NCBI GenBank assembly: GCA_033032865.1
Contig: JAWHQI010000040.1
Coordinates: 9,345,001-9,409,000, forward strand
Direction: 5' to 3'
DNA from: Dactylorhiza incarnata
Taxonomy: Eukaryota > Streptophyta > Magnoliopsida > Asparagales > Orchidaceae
Length of the DNA: 64,000 bases
The position numbers and the translations under genes are program-made. Below, piece by piece: positions 33,957-45,671 of this stretch. The notes under the pieces were generated by a model. That model saw only the letters and a program-made list of their open reading frames with translations, did not search any database and had not been told where the DNA came from. Positions within the stretch are counted from its first letter, which is position 1, and each line of letters opens with the position of its first letter.

Positions 33957-34345
33957 AATTCACCATTTTGATAATAACAAGTCTCTCAACGAGAAATGAG
34001 TCAATAATTTTAGAATTTTGTTTATAATGATGTGTGGTAAATGATAGTCGTGAAAACAAATTTGTATAATAATTACGTTCATATCAAAGTGTATGCTCCC
34101 CCTGCATATGTGCTCTCCCCCTACATATGTGCTCTCCCCCTACATATGTGCTCTCCCCCTACATATGTGCTCTCCCCCTAATATGCGCTCTCTCCTACAT
34201 ATGTGCCCCCCTACAAAAAATGGTTTTATAATTTATTCCACCTAGATTTTCACTCCACTAGATTTCTCAACTTATTCTCCCCTTTTGGTAAAAGAGGGTA
34301 GAGGTGTGTTTAGTCATGAAATTTATTCTCCCCCTTTTTATGAAA
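33957..34345 (-). promoter_or_regulatory. Multiple polypurine tracts of element B
   Basis: Seven copies of a 19-20 bp unit (plus strand TGCTCTCCCCCTACATATG) lie at 34093-34215, giving AGGGGGAGAGCA on the element's sense strand. Two further tracts occur near 34280 and 34330. Element A has the same arrangement with fewer copies. Confidence 0.7.
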
Positions 34346-35993
34346 TAAATGACCACTTATTTTAAAGATAGTCATGATCGAACAAAAAGAGTGTATGCAG
34401 TGGAAAATAGTCATGAAAATAATGCAAGATAAGGGAAACGCATATGTAGAAAATTAACATGAAATCATCAAGAGCACAATTAAAAAGGATAATCTTGTTG
34501 AACCATAGAACGAAGCATGAATGATAATGAAAATTATGATTTATGAATGTAAAGACATAGCATAGCAAGGGAAAGGACATATATAAATTATCATGTAAAT
34601 ATACGCGTGAAACATTAGAAAAGATAGGCGTGAAAAATCAGTAGATCATTACAAATATTATCATTATTAACCAATAACCCCCAAAAAGATAGTCATGAGT
34701 AAGTATATATAAAGTGAAAATAGATAAGCATGAAAAAGAAAATCACAAAAAGTCTACATATAAGAGATAAGAATGATAATTCAAAGATCATACATATGAT
34801 GAGGTATAGAGAGAATCATTGGACATCATGAAGGAAATGATTAACATGAAAAGTCTAATATGATAAACGAGTAAGCATGAAGATTGAGATGTAAAGTAAA
34901 GATATCCATACGGGAAAATGACTAAGCATATATATATAAAAAAATATCATATAAAGTGATTTTAAAATTAAGGCTTGAAGCTTGAGATGATCATAAAATA
35001 TTAGCATTATAATTCATTGATTAAAAAGATTTTGTGTTTTAAGCCAAAACCATAAAATAAGGATTTTTATTATATACCAAGAGATTTTTTTTCTTTGCAA
35101 AAGATAATCATTATAGTTGATTTAGCCAAGCATGAAAGATATATCAATGAAGAGATTAAAACAATACACTGTGAAATGATTTGCAATTCAAGCTTTAACA
35201 AACATTGTAGCATTCATGCTTAGTTATCTAGTACATTTACTCATTTATATAAAAAGTTATATGTTTGTACTTAAGTGTCCAAATCTCATGAGTGGAGGAT
35301 TTATGAAAGAAAATAATGTGTACTCTATGTCATGATTTGATAATGTATACATATGCAATAATCAAGACACATGTAAGCCATAATGAAATGTACACAATAT
35401 CATCTAAATGCAAAGTAAAAATTAATTCCATTAATTCTAATGAACAATAAGAAAACACAACTACTAAGATATTCCGCACACACAATGCTCCTTAAGTCTT
35501 GTCAGGGAGAGAAGTATTGCTTGGTGGAACACATAACATTAATTTTTTTTGTGATCCGGTGTACTATAGAGAATTATAACTATGTAAAGTTTTTAGATCA
35601 TTTCCACAAGACATTTTAAAATTCTTTCCAAGGTGCTCAAACTCACAATGCTTATTAAGGCTTATCTAGAGTAGAAGTAGTGCTTGGTGGAGTTATCTTT
35701 GTCATTTATTTATTTGATTTTTATTTTAGTGACAAAGGTCTCCGAATTCACTTTTACGCAAACATTCATTTTGTTTTTCAACCACACTTATCTTAATGTA
35801 AGTGCATGAATATCCATGGAATGCATGCTGACAATCCAATAGTGTGTAGGTAATTTTATTTGTGTATATTAACTAGTTATGTCATTACCCTACATATACA
35901 TGCATAAACAAGATTATAAGCAATTGTGGGAATCGAAATAGGTGAGTGTGAGAATAATTTTCTAGCATATATCATCACTCATACATAGAGGCA
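34346..35993. other. Non-coding interior of element B (left part)
   Basis: No credible gene. Two related blocks at 35468-35540 and 35625-35700 (CACAATGCT..TTAAG, GTATTGCTTGGTGGA) correspond to the pair at 20787-21030 in element A, in the same order and distance. CGTGA/TCATG words are frequent. Confidence 0.6.
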
Positions 35994-35998
35994 TACTA

Positions 35999-37186
35999 TG
36001 TTAAAAAACTTGAGGTCCGGAGGTGAAGTAAAATGCGGAACACACTTCACAAAACTTTCCACAAGTGTAGCACAACAATGACAATGGGAAGACCAAATAG
36101 TGCAATGGTATTAACTATCTCTTTACAAAGCGAGGTATACATGGCGAGACATGATTCATAAGAATCACAGAGGAGAGAAGCACAAAAGACAAAATAAAAG
36201 TTGTTGATGACCTGACAACTTGAGATAGCCAGACCGCGCGAACAGACAAGCCAGACAGATAGCCCCTGAGATCACGCGAACAGAGCACAAGCCGCACCTG
36301 CCAGACTGCAACCACAAACCGCCCGACCTGCTATTTTATTCCTCTGCTGAAAACAACCAGTTCGCACTTCTTGATCGCCCAGACCGCATTGTCAAAAGAT
36401 CACAGAAGAATCTTCGAACACTAAACAAAGAACTGCTTCCTGCTACAGACCGCAACTCAAGATCGTCTGGCCACTTAAGACCGCCTGATCAAATGAGTTC
36501 GATGCACAGTCCAAGAACACCTAAACACAGTCCGCCTGGACTGGTTTATTCAAAGATGGAAGAAAGGATAAAAGCTGACCACGAGCTGCTAGCCGCTAAC
36601 CTGCGAACACACAAATCAGTCAGACAAAATCTCAGACCGCGCGACCTCAAATTGAGACCGGCACAATCAAGCCAACTTTGGTTCTTACAGTTCTCGCTAT
36701 GAATGACGGGCCCTGCACCCCTATTTATAGGTGAGTAGACGGATGTCATCACCGCATAAACCGGGATACAATAACCGCCCATCAGATCGCGAGCGGTCTC
36801 ACAAGATAGACCGCCCGAGCTCAGCAAAGCTACAGCTCCCTTTATTGAACCATACGGTTATCACAAACCTCCCGGTTACCGCGGTCTCCCTAAACCAGAT
36901 CGCCCGGTCTTATTGCAAAAGCAAAGAACTCCTTCAGTAATCAGACCGACTAGAACAGTCGTCAGACCGCCCGGTCACTGCAAGAAGGCAGACCTACTTG
37001 AACACCTGGCCGACTTAAACAAGTCGCCAGAACAACCCGCGCGAGCTGCTTGGATAAACAACGATCTCCTAGATCAAACTGCCCATATAGAACTGGCCAG
37101 AGCACCAGCGCGGACCGCGCGGTCTCTGTGGTCTCCAACCTGCAGACCGCCCAACACCATTCCACTTCCACTTCAAAAATTTAACA
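35999..37186 (-). repeat. Copia-3 3' LTR
   Basis: Plus-strand start TGTTAAAAAACTTGAGG, end AAATTTAACA. It is dense in AGACCGC/GCGGTCT palindromes (for example GCGGTCT and AGACCGC arms at 36791-36812, and GACCGCGCGGTC at 37113-37124). A TATAAATAGG box on the minus strand is at 36720-36729. Confidence 0.92.
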
Positions 37187-38790
37187 CTCCCCCTTGAAGT
37201 GGGAAGTGGAAGTCAGCCCAAGCAAACTCCGCAACCGACCAAATGGTCCCTTCGACAGAGGCTTAGTAAATATGTCAGCAACATTATCCTTGCTCTGCAC
37301 ATGCTCCACAGTCAGAGATCCCTCCAACACCTTCTCACGAATGAAATGGTGATGAATCTCTATATGCTTCATACGCGCGTGACAAACTAGATTGTTCACC
37401 AGTTTGAGAGCACTCTCATTGTCACCACGTAGCAGAGTAGGACCTCGCACCTCCCTATGAATGTCCTCAACAAGCCTCCTAAGCCAGATGGCTTCCTGAG
37501 CTGCCAAAGTCGACGCTTTGTACTCCGCTTCTGTGGTAGAGACAAACACAGAATCCTGCTTCTTTCTGCACCATGATATAGCTGTAGAGCCTGTCATAAA
37601 GACATATCCAGACGCCGATCTCCGATCATCCGAATGTCCTCCATAATCAGCATCCATGTACCCGTGCAAGCAAAAGCCCGAATCTCTCCCATAGAAGAGA
37701 CCCAAATCCGAGGTGGATTTGACATACTTCAATATACTCCTAGCCGCCACAAGATGAGGCTTCCGAGGCTCTGCCATAAATTGACTCACCCTGCCAACTG
37801 CATAAGCAATATCTGGCCTCGTGATCGTCAAGTATATCAAACTTCCGACCAAAGCCCGCAACACCAAAGGATCGGTAAGAACATTCCCTTCATCTCGTCG
37901 AAGATGAACTCCAACCTCCAGTGGAGTAGAGTTGCTCTTCCCCCCTTCCATGCCGAATCTCTTCACGATTCAATCCGCATAGCCTTTTTGGGAAACGAGC
38001 ATACCGCTCTCTTTCCTCTCCACTTCAAGCCCAAGGAAATGGTGGAGCTCGCCCAAATCCTTCATCTCAAATCTGATAGCTAGCTCAGCACAAAGCCAAG
38101 TTACCTCCACTTCAGAATTCCCTGTGACGATCATATCATCAACATACAGCAGCACCAAGACCTGAAGCTCCCCCGTCTTCTTTATGAATAAGCTTGAATC
38201 TGAATCAGAAGCGAAGTATCCGCAGAACTGGAGGTATTCTGTGATCTTCCCGTACCACGCCCGAGGCGCTTGCTTCAAGCCGTAAAGAGCCTTCTTGAGC
38301 TTGAAAAAATATCTTGGGTGCTCTTCGGATACATAACCAGGTGGCTGATCCATGAAGATATCCTTGTCAATCTCGCCATATAAGAAAGTGTTCTTCACGT
38401 TGAGTTGCCAAATCTTCCACCCTTGGCAAGCTGCCAATGCGATCACCACCCGGACCGAAGTCATCTTGGCAACGGGGCTAAACGTTTCTTCATAATCCTC
38501 CCCATACTTCTGAGAGAAATCTCGAGCTACAAGGCGGGCCTTTTACCGCTCAATACTTCCATCAGCCTTCTTCTTCAGTTTGAAAACCCACTTGCAAGTC
38601 ATCGGAGTAACACCCTCAACCTTAGGCACCAAGTCCCAAGTCTCATTCTTCCTGAGGGCAGCCATCTCTTCATCCATGGTTCCTTCCCACTCCTTGACTC
38701 CAACGGAATTTTCATAACAAGATGGCTCTCTCATCCAGGGGACCTGCAAAAAAACATGAGACAAATCTCACCAAGTTCCCACCCGTATAC
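37181..38790 (-). pseudogene. pol: Copia-3 reverse transcriptase-RNase H
   Basis: The RT begins near 38700 (NETWDLVPKVEG, CKWVFKLKKKADG). It contains [14 protein letters not shown] and an intact catalytic LLYVDDMIVTG. RNase H shows TTEAEYKASTLAAQEA, GDNESALKL and VADIFTKPLSKG. Two in-frame stops are visible: a TAA near 38545 (IER*KARLVA) and a TGA near 37968 (YAD*IVKRFGM). The frame's own stop lies in the LTR. The rest is well preserved. Confidence 0.9.
37187..37199 (-). promoter_or_regulatory. Copia-3 polypurine tract overlapping the pol stop
   Basis: The minus strand has CTTCAAGGGGGAG directly before the LTR. The same bases are codons of pol: AAG GGG GAG encode KGE, and the first six LTR bases TGTTAA give Cys and the stop codon. 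Confidence 0.85.
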
Positions 38791-40146
38791 CGATCAGGTG
38801 GAATAATGGTCCTCTTGGACCTCCTCAGAGCTTGACTCTGAACCACCTCTTCCACTGCAGCTTCTGGACTAGCTCTCCTCTCAGGTAAACATGGAGCATC
38901 GCTCCCCCTACTTCCAGAACCTGAAGCACCTGACCCAGAGCTAGAAATACCTGGAGCACCTGGAGAAACAGACAACTCCACCAGAACTTCCCTTGCAGCT
39001 TCCACTGGTCCACCATCTACCCTGCTTCCTTGTAACTCTACAGAAAAGCTACCTTGGTATGACATCAGCTCGTCAAATACCACATCCCTAGAGACCACAT
39101 ATCTCCGTGTCTCGGGATCCATGCATCTCCACCCTTTCTTCCGGTCATCATAACCGACGAAGACTAGTTTCCTTGCCTTTGCATCTAGCTTCGTTCGAAG
39201 GGCATCCGGAACATGCACGTAGCAGGTAGAACCAAACACTCGAAAGTGTTCCACGCTTGGCTTCTCCTTGAACATCAACTCATGAGGGGTCTTCATGTTG
39301 ATGGGACTGAGAGGCATCCGGTTGATAACATAGGCCGCACAAGACATTCCCTTTGCCTAGAAGGACTTTGGGATACTCTTGGCATGATGCCAACATTTGT
39401 AGGTCTCCGTCAAATGACGGATCTTCCGCTCTGCAACTCTGTTCTGTTGTGGAGTGTGAGCACAAGAAAGCTTTCTTTGGATGTCATGCTTCCTGTAGAA
39501 GTTAAAGAACGCCTTGGAGGTGAACTCCCCTCCATGTCAGTTCTGAACCTCTTCACCCGCAGGTTTAGCCGACCTTCCACCAGCTCCTTGAACTCCACAA
39601 ACCTCTCGAACGCCTCCGACTTATCCTTCAGAAAATATACCCAAGTATATCTGGTGAAGTCATCAACCAAAATCAGCATATACTTGCTACCTCCAAGACT
39701 GGCAGTGTTGGTAGGTCCAAACAGATCACCATGAATACATTCCAATGGTCTTTTACATCTGCTTTGTGATTTGACAAATGGAAGACGTTGAGCCTTACCA
39801 AACTGACAACCTGCACAAACATGACCATCCCCGAAAGATGACAAGCTAGGCAGACCTTTCACCAGGCCTCTTCCCGCCATAGCTTTCAACTTATCCATCC
39901 CAAAATGCCCAAGTCTTTCATGCCAGATAGCGGCGCTGTCGTTAGCCCTCATCTTATCAACATAAGAACTTGTTGAAAGAACAAACAAGTCCTTCACCCG
40001 TCTCCCAACATGAGTGACCTCAACTTTCATAGGTGAAACATTTCAGAGAAATTTCACTTCTGTTGGACCGAACAGAACGTGATAGCCAGCATCCACCGCA
40101 TTAGTCACAGAGAACGGGTTCTTTTTCATCCCTGGAACATGATAGA
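38712..40146 (-). pseudogene. Copia-3 integrase
   Basis: The zinc region (WHERLGHFGMDKL, CAGCQFGK) and the core (DLFGPT, RFRTD, then after a one-base shift GGEF and a VAERKIRHL-like Glu region) are present. A TAG near 39358 stands in KSF*AKGM, probably a former Trp. The C-terminal part (VFGSTCYVHVPDALR, KLVFVGYDDRKKG) leads to a Ser/Gly-rich hinge before the RT. A TGA/TAG also occurs near 40040. The upstream part continues across the TRIM into the protease. Confidence 0.88.
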
Positions 40147-40153
40147 CACTATT

Positions 40154-40612
40154 TGAGAGGGCCCAGCGCAACCAACTACACCAAAAGCCCGGACTGTTGG
40201 TGAAGGCGCAACTTGATCTTTATATCAATGGAAGGGCGCTATGGGTCAAGTGAGGAGACGCTGGACCCAACAATCCCCCCCCCCAGCGTCCAGCACGACC
40301 CGCAAGCTCAGAGGTGCTCTGCATGGCTCAGAGGTGGCGCACCACATGGCTCAGAGGTGGCTTGACACATAGCTCCAGCCGCCTGACCCGCCAGGACCCA
40401 CACAGGTAGAGAGAATTTCGGGATTTTTAATCAGCGCCCCCCCCCCCCCCCCCCCCCCCCGGTCTCGAACCCGCAACCTGCTTTGATACCAATTGAGAGG
40501 ACCCAGCGCAACCAACTACACCAAAAGCCCGGACTGTTGGTGAAGGCGCAACTTGATCTTTATATCAATGGAAGGGCGCTACGGGTCAAGTGAGGAGACG
40601 CTGGACCCAACA
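40154..40612 (-). mobile_element. TRIM (miniature LTR retrotransposon), 459 bp, TSD CTATT
   Basis: Two 119-bp LTRs (40154-40272 and 40494-40612) differ at two positions. Plus-strand ends are TGAGAGG and ACCCAACA. The target duplication CTATT is at 40149-40153 and 40613-40617. On the minus strand a primer site TGGTATCAAAGC (40479-40490) follows the right LTR, and a G-rich polypurine tract (40274-40282) precedes the left one. The interior of 221 bp has no ORF, as in all TRIMs, which move with enzymes from full copia elements. Confidence 0.95.
40438..40460. repeat. 23-base C homopolymer in the TRIM interior
   Basis: An uninterrupted run of 23 C, 19 bases from the primer site. It forms a G-run on the sense strand. 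Confidence 0.9.
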
Positions 40613-41732
40613 CTATTCAACATAAGAGTACATCTATCATCATTCAACGAAACCATACCCTCCTTCTCTACTCCATGAATAGTATCATCAGCCGTAATGA
40701 TAGCGTCATTACTTGTATATGCTTGCAATGAGGAGAACTTCGACTCATCCCCGGTGAGGTGATGACCACACCTAGAGTCCACTATCCAATCATCCTGATA
40801 GTTGATGGAATTCATAGCCCGAACACGCGTGCCCGTCATGAATGCACCTCCACCACCCCAACTACCATCAGTATTGGAACCAGCCTCCTCCTTTCCTGCA
40901 GCATGCCATGGCTGAAGATTGACCTTGCAGTCTATTTTGAAATGACAAAGCTTGTTGCACCTGAAGCATCTAGTTCCTTCATGCTTCTTCCCATCATGCT
41001 TAGGAGCATAGCTCCTCTCCTGCTGATATGAAGTAGACGGACCATCATCTCCAGATGTCTTCTTCTTCTTCTTGTCCCATCTCTTCTTCTTGCCAGAGAA
41101 CAGAACCTCACCTTCTCCCCCAGAGACAGACATCCCAGCCATTTGCTTAGCCAAACTCTCTTGCGAAGCAAGTAAGTTCTCCAGCTCCAGCAACGAAGGC
41201 TGATTGGCCCAGCCTTGAACAGAAGTAACAAAGGTCACATACTCCCTTCGCAAGCCGCGGATTATGTGCCTCTTCAGCTTAGCTTCTAAGATAGGCTCAT
41301 CGGGTCCAAAGTCGATATCTCTGAGCAGAGGTTCTTCATCTTCAAGAAGAACGTTGAGATAGACAAATCCCCTTGAGTTGCTTTCGCCAACTCATTCTCC
41401 AAGAACTGTAGCCTAGCTACATTCTTCTTATTGAACAAGCTATCTAAGGCTGTCCAAATTTCAGCAGCTGAATTACATCCGATGATGTGATCAAACAGCT
41501 CCGGAATGATAGCTCTCTTGAGAGTGAACTCTGCCTTAGCATTCGTTCTCCTCCAAGCCTTCACGAGCTCAGCATTCCCTTCAGCAGGAATAACAGCTTG
41601 TCTTGCTTCTCCTCCTACAACCTCCTACAAATCCTCGCCAAGAAGATTGCTCTCCATGCAAGACTTCCACTTCTTGAAGTTAGTCTGCGTAAGGAGTTCA
41701 ATACCAAGACCTCTAGCATATCCTCCTTCCAT
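40613..41732 (-). pseudogene. gag: Copia-3 gag-protease
   Basis: The ATG is at 41732 (MEGGYARGLGIELL). The UBN2-like Gag core (FKKWKSCMESNLL, IIPELFDHIIGCNSA, SLFNKKNVARLQ) is followed by a CCHC knuckle (CFRCNKLCHFKIDC) near 40945. The protease motif reads WIVDSRCGHHLTGD with D-S-G changed to D-S-R. Lesions: TAG at 41625-41627 replacing a Trp codon, and a one-base shift near 41320. The frame runs directly into the TRIM at LMLN and resumes on its other side at SVYHVPGMKK. Confidence 0.88.
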
Positions 41733-41812
41733 TGCTACCAACTGATTGCTAACCAACTTGAGGAACCCGAGAGAAGTATCAGCAATTACTGCACAGCAAC
41801 CTCAGCAACCTA

Positions 41813-41824
41813 CCACTGATACCA
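41813..41824 (-). promoter_or_regulatory. Copia-3 primer-binding site
   Basis: The minus strand reads TGGTATCAGTGG immediately after the right LTR. It matches the iMet site except for one base near its end. Confidence 0.88.
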
Positions 41825-43003
41825 TGTTAAAAAACTTGAGGTCCGGAGGTGAAGTAAAATGTGGAACACACTTCACAAAACTTTCCACAAGTGTAGCACA
41901 ACAATGACAATGGGAAGACCGAATAGTGCTATGGTATTAATAATCTCTTTACAAAGCGAGGTATACATGGCGAGACATTATTCATAAGAATCACGGAGGA
42001 GAGAAGCACAAAACACAAAATACAAGATGTTAACGACCTGACAACTTGAGACCGCCAGACCGCGCAAACAGACAAGCCAGATGGATAGCCCCTGAGACCG
42101 CGCGAACAGAGCACAAGCCGCACCTGCCAGACCGCAACCACAGACCGCCAGACCTACTACTTTATTCCTCTGCTGAAAACAACTAGTTCGCACTTCTTGA
42201 TCGCCCAGACCGCACGGTCTAAAGATCATAGAAGAACCCGCGAACACTGAACAAAGAACTGCTTCCTGCTACAGACCACAACTCAAGATCGCCTGGCCAC
42301 TTAAGACCGCCTGATCAACTGAGTTCGCTGCACAGTCCAAGAACACCTAAACATAGTCTGCCCGGACTGGTTTATTCAAAGCTGGAAGAAAGGAGAAAAG
42401 CTGACCGCGAGCTGCTAGCCGCTAACTTGCGAACACACAAGACGGTCAGACAAAATCTTAGACCACGCGACCTCAAATTGAGACCGGCACAATCAAGCCA
42501 ACTTTGGTTCTTACAGTTCTCGTTATGAAATGCACCCCTATTTATAGGCGAGTAGACGGATGTCGTCACCGCACAAATCGAGATACAATAACCGCCCATC
42601 AGATCGTGAGCGGTCTCACAAGATAGACCGCCCGAGCTCAGCAAAGCTACAGCTCCCTTTATTGAACCATACGGTCATTACAAACCGCACGGTTACCGCG
42701 GTCTCCCTAAACCATACCGCCCGGTCTTATTACAAAAGCAAAGAACTCCTTCAGTAACCAGACCGACTAGAACAGTCATCAGACCGCCCAGTCACTGCAA
42801 GAAGGCAGACCTACTTGAACACCTGGCCAACTTAAACAAGTCACCAGAACAATCTGAGCGAGCTGCTTGGATAAACAGCGATCTCCCAGATCAGACCGCA
42901 CAGACAGAACCGGCCAGAGCACCAGCGCAGACCGCGCGGTCTCTGCGGTCTCCAACCTGCAGACCGCCCAGCACCATTCCACTTCCACTTCAAAAATTTA
43001 ACA
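41825..43003 (-). repeat. Copia-3 5' LTR
   Basis: 1179 bp, same ends as the left LTR and the same AGACCGC/GCGGTCT palindromes. The TATAAATAGG box on the minus strand is at 42537-42546 and would start the element's transcript. Confidence 0.92.
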
Positions 43004-43137
43004 TACTATGCATTAATACATCATTTACCTACATATGATTTTCATAGTACATTTAAAAAGATGTGCAAAGCATGAATATCCAAAACAATGTTCAAGAAGG
43101 TTTGAAAATAAATGCATTTGTTATAGGGAATCTCTAA

Positions 43138-44674
43138 GGGCCCGTTCGTTTGGACGGAATTAAAATTCGATATTGGAATTGAATATTGATAAATATTGTG
43201 GAATTAAATATTGGTAACTAATTCCAATTCCAACGTTCGCCTAATAAACAATATTGTTGAATATTGTGGAATTAATTAATATTTTTGTTCGTTTGTTAAA
43301 TAAAATTTAATTTAAGAATTGAAAAATATTACGAAAAAACTAATATTTATCACAAATATCATAAACAAATGTATGTCATGGCGACGATTTTTTGCCCGAG
43401 AACGATTTTTTCCGCTCGGGCGCAATTTTTCGCACAACCTCGATTTTTTAGCCCGGGCGCGCATTTTTTGTCTCGGGCATGATTTTTTTGCACGAGCGCA
43501 AAATTTTTTCCCGGGTGCAATTTTTCCACCCGCCCGGCCGAAAAAAGCTCACATAGGCGATAAAAGCGCGTCCCAGCAAAAAACCGCTACCCGGTAAAAA
43601 AATTGCGTCGGAAAAATAGCCCCCGAGCAAAAAAATCTCGTAGGGCGAAAAAAACTCGCCCGGGCAAAAAAATTGCTCCCGGCCAAAAAAATCTTGCTCG
43701 GGCGAAAAATTGCGCGCGGGAAAAAAAATTTGCTCCCTGACGAAAATTTGCGTTTGAGCAAAAAAATCGAGCCGGGGCGAAAAACTCTCCCCTGGGAGAA
43801 AAATTCGCGCCCGGGCGAAAAATTCGCTTCCAGGCGAAAAATTCGCGCCCGGGCGAAAAATTCGCGTCCGGGCGAAAAAAACGGTCTCGGGTGAAAAAAA
43901 TCGCGCCCGGGCGAAAAAACGCGCGCTCGGGCGAAAAAACGCGCGCCGCGCGAAAAAACGCGCGCCCGCGCGAAAAACGCACGCCCCGGCGAAAAACTCG
44001 CCCCCGGGCAAAAAATTGCGTGCCCGGGTGACAAAACATGCGCCCGAGCGAAAAATGCGCCCCCGGGCGAAAAAACGCTCGCCCGAGCGAAAAAACGTCG
44101 CCAGGGCGAAAAATGCGCGCTAGGGCGGAAAATTTCTGCCCGGGCAAATTTGAGCGTCCGGGCGAAAAACACGCGTTCGGGCGAAAAACTCGCGTCCGTG
44201 TGAAAAACTCACGCCCGGGTGAAAAATTGTGCGCCCAGGTGACAAAACATGCGCCCGATCGAAAAACGCGCGCCCGGGCGAAAAAACGAGCGCCAGGGCG
44301 AAAAACACCCGCCAGGGCGTAAAATTTTCGCCCGGGCAAAATTTGGGCGTCCGGGCGAAAAAACGGGTGTTCGGGTGAAAAACACGCGTTCGGGCGAAAA
44401 TCTCGCGTCCGTGCGAAAAACTCGCGCCCGGGCAAAAAATTGTGCGCCAGGGCGCATAAACGCGCGCCCGGGCAAAAAACGCGATAAATCGAGCGTGCCA
44501 GACTCGCCCAATTCCGATATGTCTAGCTAGATTTTGTGCTTAGGCTAAAATTAATTCCATGATATTCAACTCAAATTTCAATTATTAAAGTTACCTAACA
44601 AGCGAACGGCGTAATTGAAATTCGACGTCGAATTTCAATTCCAAGTCTTCAATTCCGTCCAAACGAACGGGGCC
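43138..44674. mobile_element. Tourist/PIF-Harbinger-like non-autonomous element, TSD TAA
   Basis: Inverted ends GGGCCCGTTCGTTTGGACGG (left) and the complement of CCGTCCAAACGAACGGGGCC (right) match at all but one or two positions. TAA is duplicated at 43135-43137 and 44675-44677. Subterminal GGAATTGAA-type words are in both ends. About 1.1 kb of the interior is a minisatellite. No transposase is encoded. Confidence 0.85.
43385..44490. repeat. GC-rich 17-18 bp minisatellite (GCGCCCGGGCGAAAAA)
   Basis: Some 60 degenerate units of the form CGCGCCCGGGCGAAAAA fill the interior of the Tourist-like element. Each unit contains the palindrome GCCCGGGC followed by an A-run. Both strands are open over long distances (up to 282 codons) because the 18-bp form keeps phase; the hypothetical products (RPGARFFARARVF repeats) are not real proteins. 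Confidence 0.9.
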
Positions 44675-44677
44675 TAA

Positions 44678-44991
44678 ATGTTATATTTATTCATGATTGA
44701 CTTTAATCAATGTAATTTAAGCCATTTTATGGATTTTGTTTTTATGAACTGGAGTGACATACGCAAAATGCAAATTCAAGGGAATATAATGAACAACATA
44801 TTTTTTATATTTTGAAGTTCTTTTGTAATTTTCAAGTTGATTTTTGAAAATTTTCAAAAATAAAGAGATAAGAAATAAGGAAATGTTTACTAAAACATAT
44901 AAGTCATTTCTGGCCAAATCAAAAACAAAATTTTCTTTGATAGCAAAATAAAACTAATTCAAAGAAAAATTAAGAAAATAAAAATAATTAG
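44678..44991. other. Element B interior between two DNA transposons
   Basis: AT-rich, non-coding. It continues the interior of element B from 43009-43137 to the hAT MITE. Confidence 0.55.
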
Positions 44992-44999
44992 GTATCACC

Positions 45000-45663
45000 T
45001 AGGCGTGCAAATTTGGCCTGGGTCCGGTTGCCCGGCCCGGGTCTGAGCCCGGTTAGGCCTGGGCCCAGTTAGGCCTGGGCCGGGCCCAGTTAGGCCTGTG
45101 CCAGGCCCAGGCCAGGTCTAAGGGGGCTCAACAGGCCCCCTTATTTGAGCAGGGTCTGGCCTGGCGCCCAGCCCGGGCCAGGCCCAGGCAAGCCCGGGCA
45201 CCTGGCTTTGCCTGGTGCCCGATTGAGAACATTGAGCTGGGCGCTGCCCAGCTTTAGAGCTGGGCAGACCCCAACATTTAATGCTGGCAGCGTAGGCTGC
45301 CAGCATTAAATGCTAGGCTGCCACGCCCATCTTTTAATGCTGGGCGTGGCCGCCCAGCATAATGTCTGCCAATTGGCAGCCATTGTAATATATATAATGG
45401 CTGCCAATTGGCAGCCATTATAATATTATATATTTTAAAATATATATTAATATATATTAATATATATTATAATATTATATAATATTTAATTAATTTTGGG
45501 GCCTGCTTGGGCCTGGTCTTTTAGGCTCAAGCAGGCCCCCTTATTTTGGTGAGGCCTGGGCCTGGCCTGGGCCCAGTTTGGCAAAGGCCCGGCCTGAGCC
45601 TGGCAAAAATAAAGCCCGGGCCCGGGTCTGGCCCGGGCCCGCAGGGCTTTCTTTGCACGCCTA
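45000..45663. mobile_element. hAT-type MITE, 664 bp, TSD GTATCACC
   Basis: Inverted ends TAGGCGTGCAAA and TTTGCACGCCTA are perfect over 12 bases, and the 8-bp duplication GTATCACC (44992-44999 and 45664-45671) is exact. An 8-bp duplication and TAGG-type ends indicate hAT. The arms are rich in GGCCCGGGCC and GGCCTGGGC, and two inverted TGGCTGCCAATTGGCAGCCA blocks flank an AT-rich centre. No transposase. Confidence 0.92.
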
Positions 45664-45671
45664 GTATCACC

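Larger units (their letters stand above)
35999..43003 (-). mobile_element. Copia-3: complete Ty1/copia element, 7005 bp, TSD TACTA
   Basis: Both LTRs are present (35999-37186 and 41825-43003) and the element is flanked by the 5-bp duplication TACTA (35994-35998 and 43004-43008). Sense is minus: primer site next to the right LTR, gag, protease, integrase, RT, RNase H, polypurine tract, left LTR. The LTRs differ at many sites and the genes carry stops, so it is an old insertion. A TRIM interrupts it between protease and integrase. Confidence 0.95.

Noticed and set aside
43448..44435. Minus-strand open frames up to 282 codons in the GCCCGGGC minisatellite
   Set aside because: The products are pure 6-residue repeats (RPGARFF types) produced by an 18-bp unit, open in several frames at once, with no start context.
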